From NCBI RefSeq assembly GCF_027257845.1, contig NZ_JAPVOT010000024.1:1-46207 (forward strand): a DNA stretch of 46,207 bases. The letters run 5' to 3'. Below, piece after piece: positions 35,702 to 43,741 of the stretch. This DNA is from Alteromonas sp. BMJM2 (GTDB lineage Bacteria; Pseudomonadota; Gammaproteobacteria; Enterobacterales; Alteromonadaceae). Both the position numbers and the translations under genes were made by a program. The notes under the pieces were generated by a model. The model had not been told where the DNA came from and searched no databases. It saw only the letters and a program-made list of their open reading frames with translations. Positions within the stretch are counted from its first letter, which is position 1; every line of letters starts with the position of its first letter.

Positions 35702-36639
35702 TTTTGTTCTTCTCTCGTAATCATTAATTTGCAAATTTTTTCATAATTTTCTGATCGCTGACTTTCAGCGACAAGGGCCTCAGGAATGTCTCTAATTCGT
35801 TCCCCAATTACATCAGAAGTTCGGCCACTATCTCCAGTCACATCAAAAACTCCAAATGTTTCCACAAAGCTTTCATCGTATGGAAGAGCTAATGCGTCAC
35901 ATATTTTCTTCATAATTAACTCTGGTGATTCTACGAACTCCTCATATTTGAATATAGAACTTGGTGCATGTTGCTTAAGCAACAAAAGTAACCTCCGACA
36001 ATATTCGTCAAAACTTTGGGGTTCGAAAGTCATCCAACCATTTCTCTTTAAGCTAGTGAATGAATCTAATGGATCTCTGATAGTTAACACAGATTTTATC
36101 TCATATTCACTTTCGAGGAGGGAAACAATTTCACTTTTCAAGGGTACAGGCGATTCCGTATTAAAGTCGGAATGCGTATGATCGCGCAGTACTAGTGTTC
36201 CCCCACATTGTTCGACGTGTTCATAGGCAAGTTTTATTGAATTAGTGAAAACTTTCGCAGCTAATTTTTTTTGATTAGGTACACCAGCAAATTTCGAAAG
36301 CATCGCTATGTCAGAAGGAGCAAAATGCGGTCGGGAAGCAGATAGTTGAGAGTAGGGGTGCACCTCACTGAGTAAGTATACATTTGGCATAGCTGATAAA
36401 CACTTCGAAAACAGTGTACCGCCGCTGCATGCCAAGTGATGAATAATGCGAATAATAGGCTTATCAGCAGCATATTTTTCACATAAACCCTCACAACGCG
36501 CAAGTAAAGATTTTGTATCTTCTAATTCGTCAAGAAATGGAGGTAAACTGGTGGATTTCTGTTCGCCAACACTACTACTCTCTATCAAACTAACCGCGCC
36601 ATCTAGTTGCTTTTTGAAAAGTTCGAAACTTGAAGACAT
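35698..36639 (-). CDS. Sulfotransferase-like P-loop protein with an aberrant phosphosulfate loop
   Basis: The protein has 313 residues. The loop reads IIRIIHHLACSGGTLFSKCL (about 40-60), keeping the small-residue and SGGT pattern but replacing the usual PKSGTS. The second motif, IKSVLTIRDPLDSFTSLKRN (about 190-210), retains the Arg-Asp-Pro and Ser expected for 3'-phosphate binding. C-terminal residues show a late catalytic-type helix. The most likely function is sulfation of a glycan hydroxyl with PAPS, but the altered loop leaves doubt. The stop overlaps the aldolase-fusion start (ATGA) and its own start follows the 403-residue coiled-coil gene by two bases. Confidence 0.7.
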   Translation of the reverse strand: MSSSFELFKKQLDGAVSLIESSSVGEQKSTSLPPFLDELEDTKSLLARCEGLCEKYAADKPIIRIIHHLACSGGTLFSKCLSAMPNVYLLSEVHPYSQLSASRPHFAPSDIAMLSKFAGVPNQKKLAAKVFTNSIKLAYEHVEQCGGTLVLRDHTHSDFNTESPVPLKSEIVSLLESEYEIKSVLTIRDPLDSFTSLKRNGWMTFEPQSFDEYCRRLLLLLKQHAPSSIFKYEEFVESPELIMKKICDALALPYDESFVETFGVFDVTGDSGRTSDVIGERIRDIPEALVAESQRSENYEKICKLMITREEQK

Positions 36640-36641
36640 CG

Positions 36642-37850
36642 CTAGTTCTCTTTTCCACTAGCATCACTCGCTAGCAATTCAGGATGCTCTTGTTGAAGTT
36701 TAAAATAATATTTTGAGGCAATAGCCAGCTTCGCCCTCAATTCTTTTATTAAATCAATAAGTTCCCTCTCAGAAGACAGTTTTTCAGAATATTTTTCGCG
36801 CAGATTGTCTAAGTCTACCTGCGCTTTGGCATGCATTTTTTGAGCTAAACTAAAACTGCTATTTTTTTTCGTTAATTCAGCTTTGAGTTGCCCTTGCTGG
36901 GTGTTAAGTGATTCTGCCAGGCTTTTACTCTCTTGATGTAATTTATGCTTTGCATCACGCTCTGTGATGCATTCAGCAAGGTCAATCGTAGCCTTTTCAT
37001 TTAAAGACTTTAGCTCTCTTATTTCGTCATTTAACTCTTTAATGTTTAATCTGAGTTTCTGATTCTCGATTAAATCATTATCAGCTTGGGTTCGCGTATT
37101 TTGTTGTATCGAATCGAGTTCATCGCGTAGCTTAGCGATTTCATTATCAGCCTCCTTTTTTGCTGGTTGTAACTGATCTGCATTAACTTTTTCAGCGTCT
37201 TTCAGCAATTCTAATTGCTTTTGAAGTTTACAAATTTTTTCATTGCGAATAAAAAAATCAAATGAACTACTTTCTTCGTTGGCAAGAATTGCTTCGTCAA
37301 AAAAATAAAGCTGGTCAGTATTTGATAGTTCGCTTTTTTTCACCTCTTCAGCACTTTTTATCAACACTAAGAAATCGAAATACTGAAGGTAACAACATTT
37401 ACTATTTGGCAAAAAATTGTTTTTTGCATTGGGTGTGTCAATGACAAGTATATTGGCCATATTGCCGTCCATATGCAAAGCATCGACGAAAGAATCTAAT
37501 GGCTCTCCTGACACGGTGACTCTATTTTGGAGTTTAACATTTGAGTGAGTCAACTCGATATTACTGTCAGCGCACAACGAATTATATCTTGGGTTACTGT
37601 ACAAAGAAGCGGTGGCAGTTTTTTGGCCAGGCGGTAAAATCCAAACATTTTCGCTGATTACATTCACGCATTTTTTAGATTTTCTGTAAAGTGCAGAGTA
37701 CAATTCTGCGGATGCTTCAACCGCTACTAATTTTCTAGGCTCAAGAGAGTTTATAGCAGCCAACTCACTGCCGCTACCAGCACCAATGTACAAAATGGTG
37801 CCCAGCGGCTTTTCATTACGTTTTAATAAGCTCTCTAGATACTTTTTCAT
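36642..37850 (-). CDS. Methyltransferase-like domain joined to a long coiled coil (WbdD-like layout)
   Basis: The protein has 402 residues from the ATG at 37850 (GGGAA eight bases upstream). A TTG at 37856 is the alternative. The N-terminal about 190 residues form a class I, FkbM-like methyltransferase fold: TILYIGAGSGSELAAINSL is the SAM glycine loop, LVAVEASAELYSALYR the acidic strand. The FkbM-type EPLDSFVDAL segment and ILVIDTPNAKNN follow. The remaining about 200 residues (from about 205) are an almost uninterrupted heptad helix rich in Glu, Lys and Leu. In E. coli O9a WbdD, a methyltransferase-kinase is joined to a coiled coil that measures O-polysaccharide length. The analogy here is inference: no kinase domain is present. 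The two-base gap to the next gene shows co-transcription. Confidence 0.7.
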   Translation of the reverse strand: MKKYLESLLKRNEKPLGTILYIGAGSGSELAAINSLEPRKLVAVEASAELYSALYRKSKKCVNVISENVWILPPGQKTATASLYSNPRYNSLCADSNIELTHSNVKLQNRVTVSGEPLDSFVDALHMDGNMANILVIDTPNAKNNFLPNSKCCYLQYFDFLVLIKSAEEVKKSELSNTDQLYFFDEAILANEESSSFDFFIRNEKICKLQKQLELLKDAEKVNADQLQPAKKEADNEIAKLRDELDSIQQNTRTQADNDLIENQKLRLNIKELNDEIRELKSLNEKATIDLAECITERDAKHKLHQESKSLAESLNTQQGQLKAELTKKNSSFSLAQKMHAKAQVDLDNLREKYSEKLSSERELIDLIKELRAKLAIASKYYFKLQQEHPELLASDASGKEN

Positions 37851-37865
37851 CGTCAAAGTTCCCAG

Positions 37866-39020
37866 TTATTCTTTAAGCCACTTTATCAAATTCGTAAACA
37901 AATTTTGGTAATAAATCGAATCACGAGTACTGTTTTCAACACTTCTCGGCTCGATAAATAGTGAGTTGCTAATTGTGTAGCTACTTCCTAACCTATCAAG
38001 CTCTCTTACAATCCAGCAACTTTCGCTAACGACCACATGTAAATTAAAGTATGCTGCTAACCAAGTAAGACCAGAGCTTTTATTCTTATAAGTAAGTGGG
38101 CTATACGTACACACAAAACCTGTAAACTCTTGAAAAGCATTAACAAGATCAGGTGCTTCCCAAAAAAAATTGTGTAAATTGAGCTGCTCGTATTTTTCAT
38201 TCAACAATAACAGCTGGCTAATAGAAGCAGCTAATTCAGGATAGTCCCAAGCAAGCGTATATTGAATAGTTAGGTCAACATTACCCTCATACCGTTTGAT
38301 GTAGGATTCAACCAATTCGGGCAGTCGAGTAAACCCTTTATTTTCTTTTGCATCTCCCATATATAACAGAAAATGGGGAGTCTTTTGAGATTTACTACGC
38401 TTAACTGTTGCTTCATCCCAATTCAACAGATAGCAGGGATGGTAACCTTTAGTTGGAATATTCAAACTGGAGTAATACTCTTTGGTTTCCCAATCCGTCG
38501 CATAAAGTTTAACATTGCGAAATTTACTCAGGGTACTAAATCCCATTCTGTAATAGAAAGAATTCGAGTCGCATCTGTCCGCGGGCGTAAACATGCAACA
38601 AACTTTATGAACAATAGGCAGCTCACTCTGCATAAAAGAAAGTGCCAGAGATAATGAAGAAGCATGTTCCCAGTTTAAACATGGGTAGAAAAAAACCATT
38701 TTTTCTTGTGAGTTTTTCTCAGTAACTAGTTTAAATACTTGTAGGTACTCCGCAGCTAAATGGCGAATATATTGCTGCAGGCCCGATAATTTAAGCTGAA
38801 AGCCGTTATCATAGTGTTGATAAAAATTAGTTTTGAAATGTTTAACTATTTCTATTTTTGCAGACCTCGCTTTAGAAGCAAGAGCGCTATCTAGATGTTC
38901 GTGTGAAAAAACCGACAGCTTAACGTCCTCTTTTTCCGATTCACACAATGTCTCAAGCAATGCAGCATGATGTCCGCCAGCTTCCATCAGGCCTGGGTCG
39001 ATAACCACTATTTGTTTCAT
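37866..39020 (-). CDS. Putative GT-B fold glycosyltransferase
   Basis: The protein has 384 residues. It opens QIVVIDPGLMEAGGHHAALL, a typical GT-B N-terminus with a glycine-rich loop near the acceptor site. The C-terminal domain starts around FLLYMGDAKENKGFTRLPEL (about 218-237). The sugar-nucleotide region is FVCTYSPLTYKNKSSGLTWL (about 305-325) followed by hydrophobic strands. Classical GT4 Glu-x7-Glu is not clear, so the family is uncertain. It ends 15 bases before the methyltransferase-coiled-coil gene and starts 6 bases after the 1231-residue protein's stop, so all three are likely co-expressed. Confidence 0.7.
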   Translation of the reverse strand: MKQIVVIDPGLMEAGGHHAALLETLCESEKEDVKLSVFSHEHLDSALASKARSAKIEIVKHFKTNFYQHYDNGFQLKLSGLQQYIRHLAAEYLQVFKLVTEKNSQEKMVFFYPCLNWEHASSLSLALSFMQSELPIVHKVCCMFTPADRCDSNSFYYRMGFSTLSKFRNVKLYATDWETKEYYSSLNIPTKGYHPCYLLNWDEATVKRSKSQKTPHFLLYMGDAKENKGFTRLPELVESYIKRYEGNVDLTIQYTLAWDYPELAASISQLLLLNEKYEQLNLHNFFWEAPDLVNAFQEFTGFVCTYSPLTYKNKSSGLTWLAAYFNLHVVVSESCWIVRELDRLGSSYTISNSLFIEPRSVENSTRDSIYYQNLFTNLIKWLKE

Positions 39021-39026
39021 TAACCG

Positions 39027-42000
39027 CTACTTTTCGCTTTTGCGATTTAGTATGTTTTTCCACAGCAGCTTTACTAGTTCGTCTATATTTTCTGCTTGTT
39101 CTACATTTACAGGTATATCTTGATATACAGATATCGCCCACAAAAACTGTTCTTCCTGGTTATCATGCTGAAGTGCCTCCAACATTTCTGCAGGAATTTT
39201 AACTCGCGGCCCGTAATCGTCCTCGCCAAAAAATTTGCTGCCGTTATAAATAACGCTGTTCGTGCCGTCTCTTAGTTCTAGATAAACCTCAGCATCGAAA
39301 GTTTCCGGGTTAACATTTTCTGCTCTCAGTTTAATCTTGGTGTTGTTACCTACTTGCGTAAATACCAAGTGCTGGTAACTGCCCACACTAACTACTTCGT
39401 CGCACACTAATGTGTTTTGAGCTTCAGTCACTACTTCCTGCTCTGTCTGTTCAGTGCCTTGAAATGTCTGGTGCCCTTCTATAGCGCCTTCTTCCGCTAT
39501 TAATGCAGTAATTGCGGATGCCCATGCCGATTTGCTTCGTGACATGTCACTATCATCAACTTCTAACTTATCTAATATACTTGTAACATTATTAACTAAG
39601 TGTGAAATTAGCTGTTTGTCGTGATTCGCAAAATCGTTAAGTCGCGTAAGGTTATTTATGGCTACATTGAGTTTAGGCCCATATTCATCGGCAGTTTCTG
39701 GTGGCCATGTCATTAGCGGAGCACTGCCATCATCAAGTTCTCTAAACTCAATATTGATTGCATCACTAAACTCACCGTTTTGCGCCATGCCTACGTTATT
39801 AGCTGAAAGCTTAAACTCCAGAGTATTGCGCCACACATTACCTACTAATACTCCGTTAAATACTAACCACAAATGTTCGTAACCATCTGTAGCGAATTCT
39901 TCGCGTAACTGCACGCTATCGAAGCTTAACCAGTTTGGTAATGTATCAATATGGTTCGATAGCGCTATGGCAGCTTTTCGCCATTCTCGCCACTGCTCTG
40001 AAGTAACCTCTGTACTTGTTGATATATTTGAATTTTGTAACTGCTCGGCGATAACGTTTATACAGCCCATTATAAGCAAACGCTCGGAGGCATTTAGTCG
40101 CTCTACCGTTTTTTGTTGCTGCGCTTGCAAATTTTCGGGTGCGGTTAAAAAGTAACGAAGATATGCGCCATATTCGTCTGAAGAGTCTTCAAACTCTCTG
40201 AACAGTGCTTCATTGTCTTGAGCTCTAAACTCTACGCCTATATGTCCTGCCACGTTTACAAGCTTTACCTTAACGCTTTCTACTTGACTTCCATTTGGAA
40301 AGTTAAGGCTATGCAATGTTAAGTGAATATCTTGGTAATCGCCCTCCACGTATTTCCCTATTATTGAAAGCTCGCTAGCGGCTACCTTATCGAAAACTTT
40401 GGTTTGAGGTTTGTTACTGCTCATAGTGTTATGTGGTAATCCTTTTTTTAGCGAACGTTCACTTTCTTGAAGGGCAAGGTAATAATGCTCTACTTCTTCT
40501 TGAAGCTGGGAAATTTGTAATGACGCTAGCTCTAACTCTAGTTCGGCGTTTTGTAACTTTTCACTACTCATTATGGTTACTCCGGCATGCTCCGTTTGTG
40601 CAAGTTGTAGTTCGCTGTGCGCTTTTGCTAGTGATTCCTTTTTGAGTTCAGCTTTTTCTAGGCCTTGCTGTAACTGCGTAACCTGTTCCGTTAAAAGCGC
40701 ATTCTGTTTTTGCAACGCCTTGAACTGCTTATTTGCCTTTAGCTGCTTGCTAATCTCTGCGGTTGCCTCTTTTTCTTTAACTTTAACAGCTTCGAACTCA
40801 GAATAGCTGCGCTCCAATTCTTCTTGTAATTGCGCTATTTGCAACGTTGCAAGTTGCGCCTCTTCGTCGGCGCAGGTCAGCTTCTTCTGCAACTGTAATA
40901 TTTGTTTATTAGATGCGCTAAGCGCTTGCTCAGCGGACTCAAGCTTACTGACTTTTTGCGCAGTAACTTCTAGCTCTTCCTGTAGCTGCGTAATTTTCAG
41001 CATCAGCAGTTTTTGTTCTGCTTCTGTTGAAGTTAGCTTTATTTGTAACTGCGATGCATTTTCATTCGACGCTTTTAACGCTTGCTCAATAGGTGCTAGC
41101 TTATTGGCTTTTTGAACGGCAGCTTCTAGTTCTTCTTGCAATTGAATAACTTGAAGTTGAGACAATTCTGCATCTTGTTTTTGTTCTGCTAATTGCTGGG
41201 TAAGCTGGTTACACTGTTTTTCTTTTTCACTTAATTTCGCTTTGGCTTCGTCAGCCTCTTTTGCCTTAGCACCTATTTCGTTTGCACTGACGTTTAGGTT
41301 TTGCTGCAACGTAGCAAGTTCTTTTTCGTTAGCCGTTGACTGCTCACTGGCTTTAGCAAGCGCTTGCTTCTGCTTTTCTATCTCACAGCTAAGTGCGTTG
41401 TTTTGTTCGTCAGCTTTTGCTACTTGCTCTGCCTTTTCTGCAAGCTGCTGAGTAAGCTGGCTACACTGAGTTCCTTTCTCATCCAATTTTGCTTTACTTT
41501 CGTCAGCCTCTTTTGCCTTAATAACTATTTCGTTTGCTCTGACGTTTAGGCTTTGCTGCAACGTAGCAAGTTCTTTTTCTTTAAGCGTTAACTGCTCACT
41601 GGCTTTGGCAAGGGCTTGCTTCTGCTTTTCTATCTCGCTGCTAAGTGCGCTGTTTTGTTCGTCAGCTTTTGCTATTTGCTCTGTTTTTTCTGCAAGCTGC
41701 TGAGTAAGCTTGTTACTCTGAGTTTCTTTCTCATCCAATTTTGCTTTACTTTCGTCAGCCTCTTTTGCCTTAGCAACTAGTTGGTTTGTTTTGGTATCTA
41801 GGCTTTGCTTTAGTGAACTGCATTCTTTTTCTTTTGCAGTTAGCTGCTCACTGGCTTTATTGAGAGCTTGCTTTTGCTCTTCTAGCTCACTGCTTAGTGC
41901 ACGGTTTTCTTCTTCTGCTTTTGTTTTTTGTTCTGAAAGCTGCTGAGTAAGCTGGCTACACTGAGTTTCTTTTTCGCTTAGCTTCGCTGTGCTTTCTCTA

Positions 42001-42722
42001 GCCTGTTGGTTGAGTGTTGATATCTGCTGATTCTTTTGCTGTATTGCCTTTGAAACCTGGCAAAGCACGCTAACCTTATTTTTAAACGTATCTGAATCTG
42101 GGCTAAGGTGAACTGAAAATTCACCAAACAATTGACCAACTGAAAGGGCATCATCATAAAGCTCGTAAAGTTCATCTTTATCGACCAGTGCAGCGGCGGC
42201 ACTTAATGCCATCGCTTTATAAACCAGGCTGGGTGGCGTTACAGCTTTTGTTTCTTGGCTATCTTTTCCAAACACTGTTTTCATAAATGCTGCAGAGTTA
42301 GCTAAAATATCATCTATAGAGCAAATATTTAGGGCGCCATCTTGTTCTAAAGCATTTAAAGCGCTTTGAACATGTTTGCTATATTGTTGAATATGCAGCT
42401 GAGTTGCTGCATCAGCATTTTCATTAGTCTGGTTAGCCACTAAACACTGAGTTAAATAGGTTTCGGGCGAACTATAAATAAGATGAGTAGCAACGCTTGT
42501 GAAGGCTGAAACATTTTTTTCGGCGTTGTTATTGGCTTGAACTAAAAGGCATTCTGCATGTTGCTCTTGTTCAGAAAGATTGTTTGTTAACGCTTCTAAG
42601 CTTTTTAGGCTAGCAGTATCAGTTACTGCAATTGATGCGGTGGTAACACCATTACTTTCCACCAACGTTTTTAGTGGCTCTAGCGAAAGCTCACCAACAG
42701 AAATAAGCACTGCGCGTGGCAT
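39027..42722 (-). CDS. Giant coiled-coil protein with three C-terminal beta repeats, function unknown
   Basis: The protein has 1231 residues, the first gene of the leftward locus, with an AGGAGA site seven bases before the ATG and a good promoter. Region 1 (1-about 215) is globular and hydrophobic-helical. Region 2 (about 216-760) is a continuous coiled coil built from repeats: an 84-residue unit present three times (Lys at about 318, 402 and 486 begins KAKEAD in each), with a diverged fourth unit before it. A 52-residue unit starting near QLQEELE follows at about 527, 579 and 631. Region 3 (about 785-1231) holds three beta domains of about 70 residues (starts near 795, 947 and 1115), each beginning Y-x-H/I-L/H and ending in an EYG- or DYGP-type motif. 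A helical linker separates them. No Walker motif, signal peptide or transmembrane helix is seen, so it is cytoplasmic. Confidence 0.85.
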   Translation of the reverse strand: MPRAVLISVGELSLEPLKTLVESNGVTTASIAVTDTASLKSLEALTNNLSEQEQHAECLLVQANNNAEKNVSAFTSVATHLIYSSPETYLTQCLVANQTNENADAATQLHIQQYSKHVQSALNALEQDGALNICSIDDILANSAAFMKTVFGKDSQETKAVTPPSLVYKAMALSAAAALVDKDELYELYDDALSVGQLFGEFSVHLSPDSDTFKNKVSVLCQVSKAIQQKNQQISTLNQQARESTAKLSEKETQCSQLTQQLSEQKTKAEEENRALSSELEEQKQALNKASEQLTAKEKECSSLKQSLDTKTNQLVAKAKEADESKAKLDEKETQSNKLTQQLAEKTEQIAKADEQNSALSSEIEKQKQALAKASEQLTLKEKELATLQQSLNVRANEIVIKAKEADESKAKLDEKGTQCSQLTQQLAEKAEQVAKADEQNNALSCEIEKQKQALAKASEQSTANEKELATLQQNLNVSANEIGAKAKEADEAKAKLSEKEKQCNQLTQQLAEQKQDAELSQLQVIQLQEELEAAVQKANKLAPIEQALKASNENASQLQIKLTSTEAEQKLLMLKITQLQEELEVTAQKVSKLESAEQALSASNKQILQLQKKLTCADEEAQLATLQIAQLQEELERSYSEFEAVKVKEKEATAEISKQLKANKQFKALQKQNALLTEQVTQLQQGLEKAELKKESLAKAHSELQLAQTEHAGVTIMSSEKLQNAELELELASLQISQLQEEVEHYYLALQESERSLKKGLPHNTMSSNKPQTKVFDKVAASELSIIGKYVEGDYQDIHLTLHSLNFPNGSQVESVKVKLVNVAGHIGVEFRAQDNEALFREFEDSSDEYGAYLRYFLTAPENLQAQQQKTVERLNASERLLIMGCINVIAEQLQNSNISTSTEVTSEQWREWRKAAIALSNHIDTLPNWLSFDSVQLREEFATDGYEHLWLVFNGVLVGNVWRNTLEFKLSANNVGMAQNGEFSDAINIEFRELDDGSAPLMTWPPETADEYGPKLNVAINNLTRLNDFANHDKQLISHLVNNVTSILDKLEVDDSDMSRSKSAWASAITALIAEEGAIEGHQTFQGTEQTEQEVVTEAQNTLVCDEVVSVGSYQHLVFTQVGNNTKIKLRAENVNPETFDAEVYLELRDGTNSVIYNGSKFFGEDDYGPRVKIPAEMLEALQHDNQEEQFLWAISVYQDIPVNVEQAENIDELVKLLWKNILNRKSEK
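41200..42009 (-). repeat. 252-bp tandem repeats inside the coiled-coil gene
   Basis: The phrase GCCTCTTTTGCCTTA begins copies at 41254, 41506 and 41758, exactly 252 bp apart. The next equivalent position, 42001, is 243 bp on and diverged. The unit encodes 84 residues and keeps frame, so copy-number change would lengthen or shorten the coiled coil by whole 84-residue steps. Copies are highly similar but not identical. Confidence 0.85.
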
Positions 42723-42766
42723 GTTGTCTCCTGAGACTACCTTGAACTTATGCGTCCATTACAATT

Positions 42767-42794
42767 TTATTAGTGTAACGAGTTTAGTCGCCAA
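42767..42794 (-). promoter_or_regulatory. Probable promoter of the leftward glycan locus
   Basis: On the minus strand TTGGCG (42794-42789), a 16-base spacer and TAATAA (42772-42767) precede the 1231-residue protein, with the AGGAGA ribosome binding site at 42732-42727. This would drive the 34-kb locus. The rest of the divergent gap (to about 42991) holds the leader of the rightward sulfotransferase gene. A perfect TTGACA at 42954 has no good -10 partner. Confidence 0.45.
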
Positions 42795-42991
42795 TTTAAA
42801 CTGTAATAGATCAACGAAGTGCGCGTAGTAATGCGTATTTCAGCACTTGTCTCTTCAAGCGCTTCGACAATGTTATGTGCAGTTATACTTTTCATGTACA
42901 CCAATGTATTATTGCGTCGTTTTATTAACTCAACGGTACTTGTAAAGTATTTTTTGACATCTATTGAGTGTTCCGCAGCGTTTTATTATCT

Positions 42992-43705
42992 ATGTATCAA
43001 TTATCATTTTCCCAAAAACTAGAACGGAAACTATCTTCTAAAGAGGTAAGTGCCCAAGCACCCAATAAAAACGTAGATTGGGTTGTGCATCACGTACCGA
43101 AAACAGCAGGAAGTTCATTAAGGCAAAGTTTTGTTAATGCCCTTGGACAACGCCCGGTTTTTGGTGTTTATCGAAATACTGGAGCAGCAGAACTCGGGCT
43201 AGGCAACCCCATTTGGGTTCCGCGAAGCGCAAAAGTGGTATTTGGTCATTTTCCAACACACGCGGCGCAAACAAGCATGTTCCCAAATGCGAAAAAAGTA
43301 ACATGGGTGAGAGATCCCCTTGAACGAGCTTGGTCTTTATTGGGCCATTACCTAGCAACTAAAGATGAAACAGCGCAGTATGCGTTTGTAAAGCAGCACT
43401 ATTTAGACAAGGGAATTAGTAAAAAAGAAGATATTTTTGAACGCCTCATTAAAGATAATGGCTTGGCAAAAAATATCTTTGTTTATGCTCACTACTTCAA
43501 ACATGTTGAGCTTAAAAATTTTGACTTTGTGGGTAGCACAACAAGTAATAGTGATGATTTAAAGCGCCTGCAAAAGTTACTTGGAAAACCTTTGATAGAA
43601 GAAAAAGAAAACGTGCGAAATAGTGCTTCATCGTTTCCTAGTACTTTGCGCTATTTGGAAAGCTATTTTACTTGCGAATATGACATTGTTGCTGACTTCT
43701 TATAA
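42992..43705 (+). CDS. Sulfotransferase, Sulfotransfer_2-like
   Basis: The protein has 237 residues from the ATG at 42992. A GTG at 42968 extends it by eight non-conserved residues. The phosphosulfate loop is VVHHVPKTAGSSLRQSFVNA (about 26-45), the PKTAGSS form typical of glycan 2-O and carbohydrate sulfotransferases. The 3'-phosphate motif is KKVTWVRDPLERAWSLLGHY. It should sulfate a sugar hydroxyl. It heads a rightward pair with the acetyltransferase, divergent from the main locus, and uses the same PAPS donor as the three leftward sulfotransferases. Slightly short but complete motifs. Confidence 0.85.
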   Translation: MYQLSFSQKLERKLSSKEVSAQAPNKNVDWVVHHVPKTAGSSLRQSFVNALGQRPVFGVYRNTGAAELGLGNPIWVPRSAKVVFGHFPTHAAQTSMFPNAKKVTWVRDPLERAWSLLGHYLATKDETAQYAFVKQHYLDKGISKKEDIFERLIKDNGLAKNIFVYAHYFKHVELKNFDFVGSTTSNSDDLKRLQKLLGKPLIEEKENVRNSASSFPSTLRYLESYFTCEYDIVADFL

Positions 43706-43741
43706 CAGTTTACAACAATCAAGACGAATTAGAGATTTGAA

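Noticed and set aside
41242..41806. Open frames on the plus strand opposite the coiled-coil repeats
   Set aside because: They are Ser/Cys/Phe-rich mirror images of Lys/Glu/Ala-rich coiled-coil codons, without ribosome binding sites.
41200..42009. Regular direct repeats that might suggest a CRISPR array
   Set aside because: The unit is 252 bp with no spacers, and the copies encode an in-frame coiled coil.
39027..42722. SMC- or Rad50-type ATPase because of the long coiled coil
   Set aside because: No Walker A, signature or Walker B motif is present at either end, and the C-terminus is beta-rich.
42954..42985. TTGACA at 42954 as promoter of the rightward sulfotransferase gene
   Set aside because: No acceptable -10 is found at 15-19 bases, and the space to the ATG is too short.
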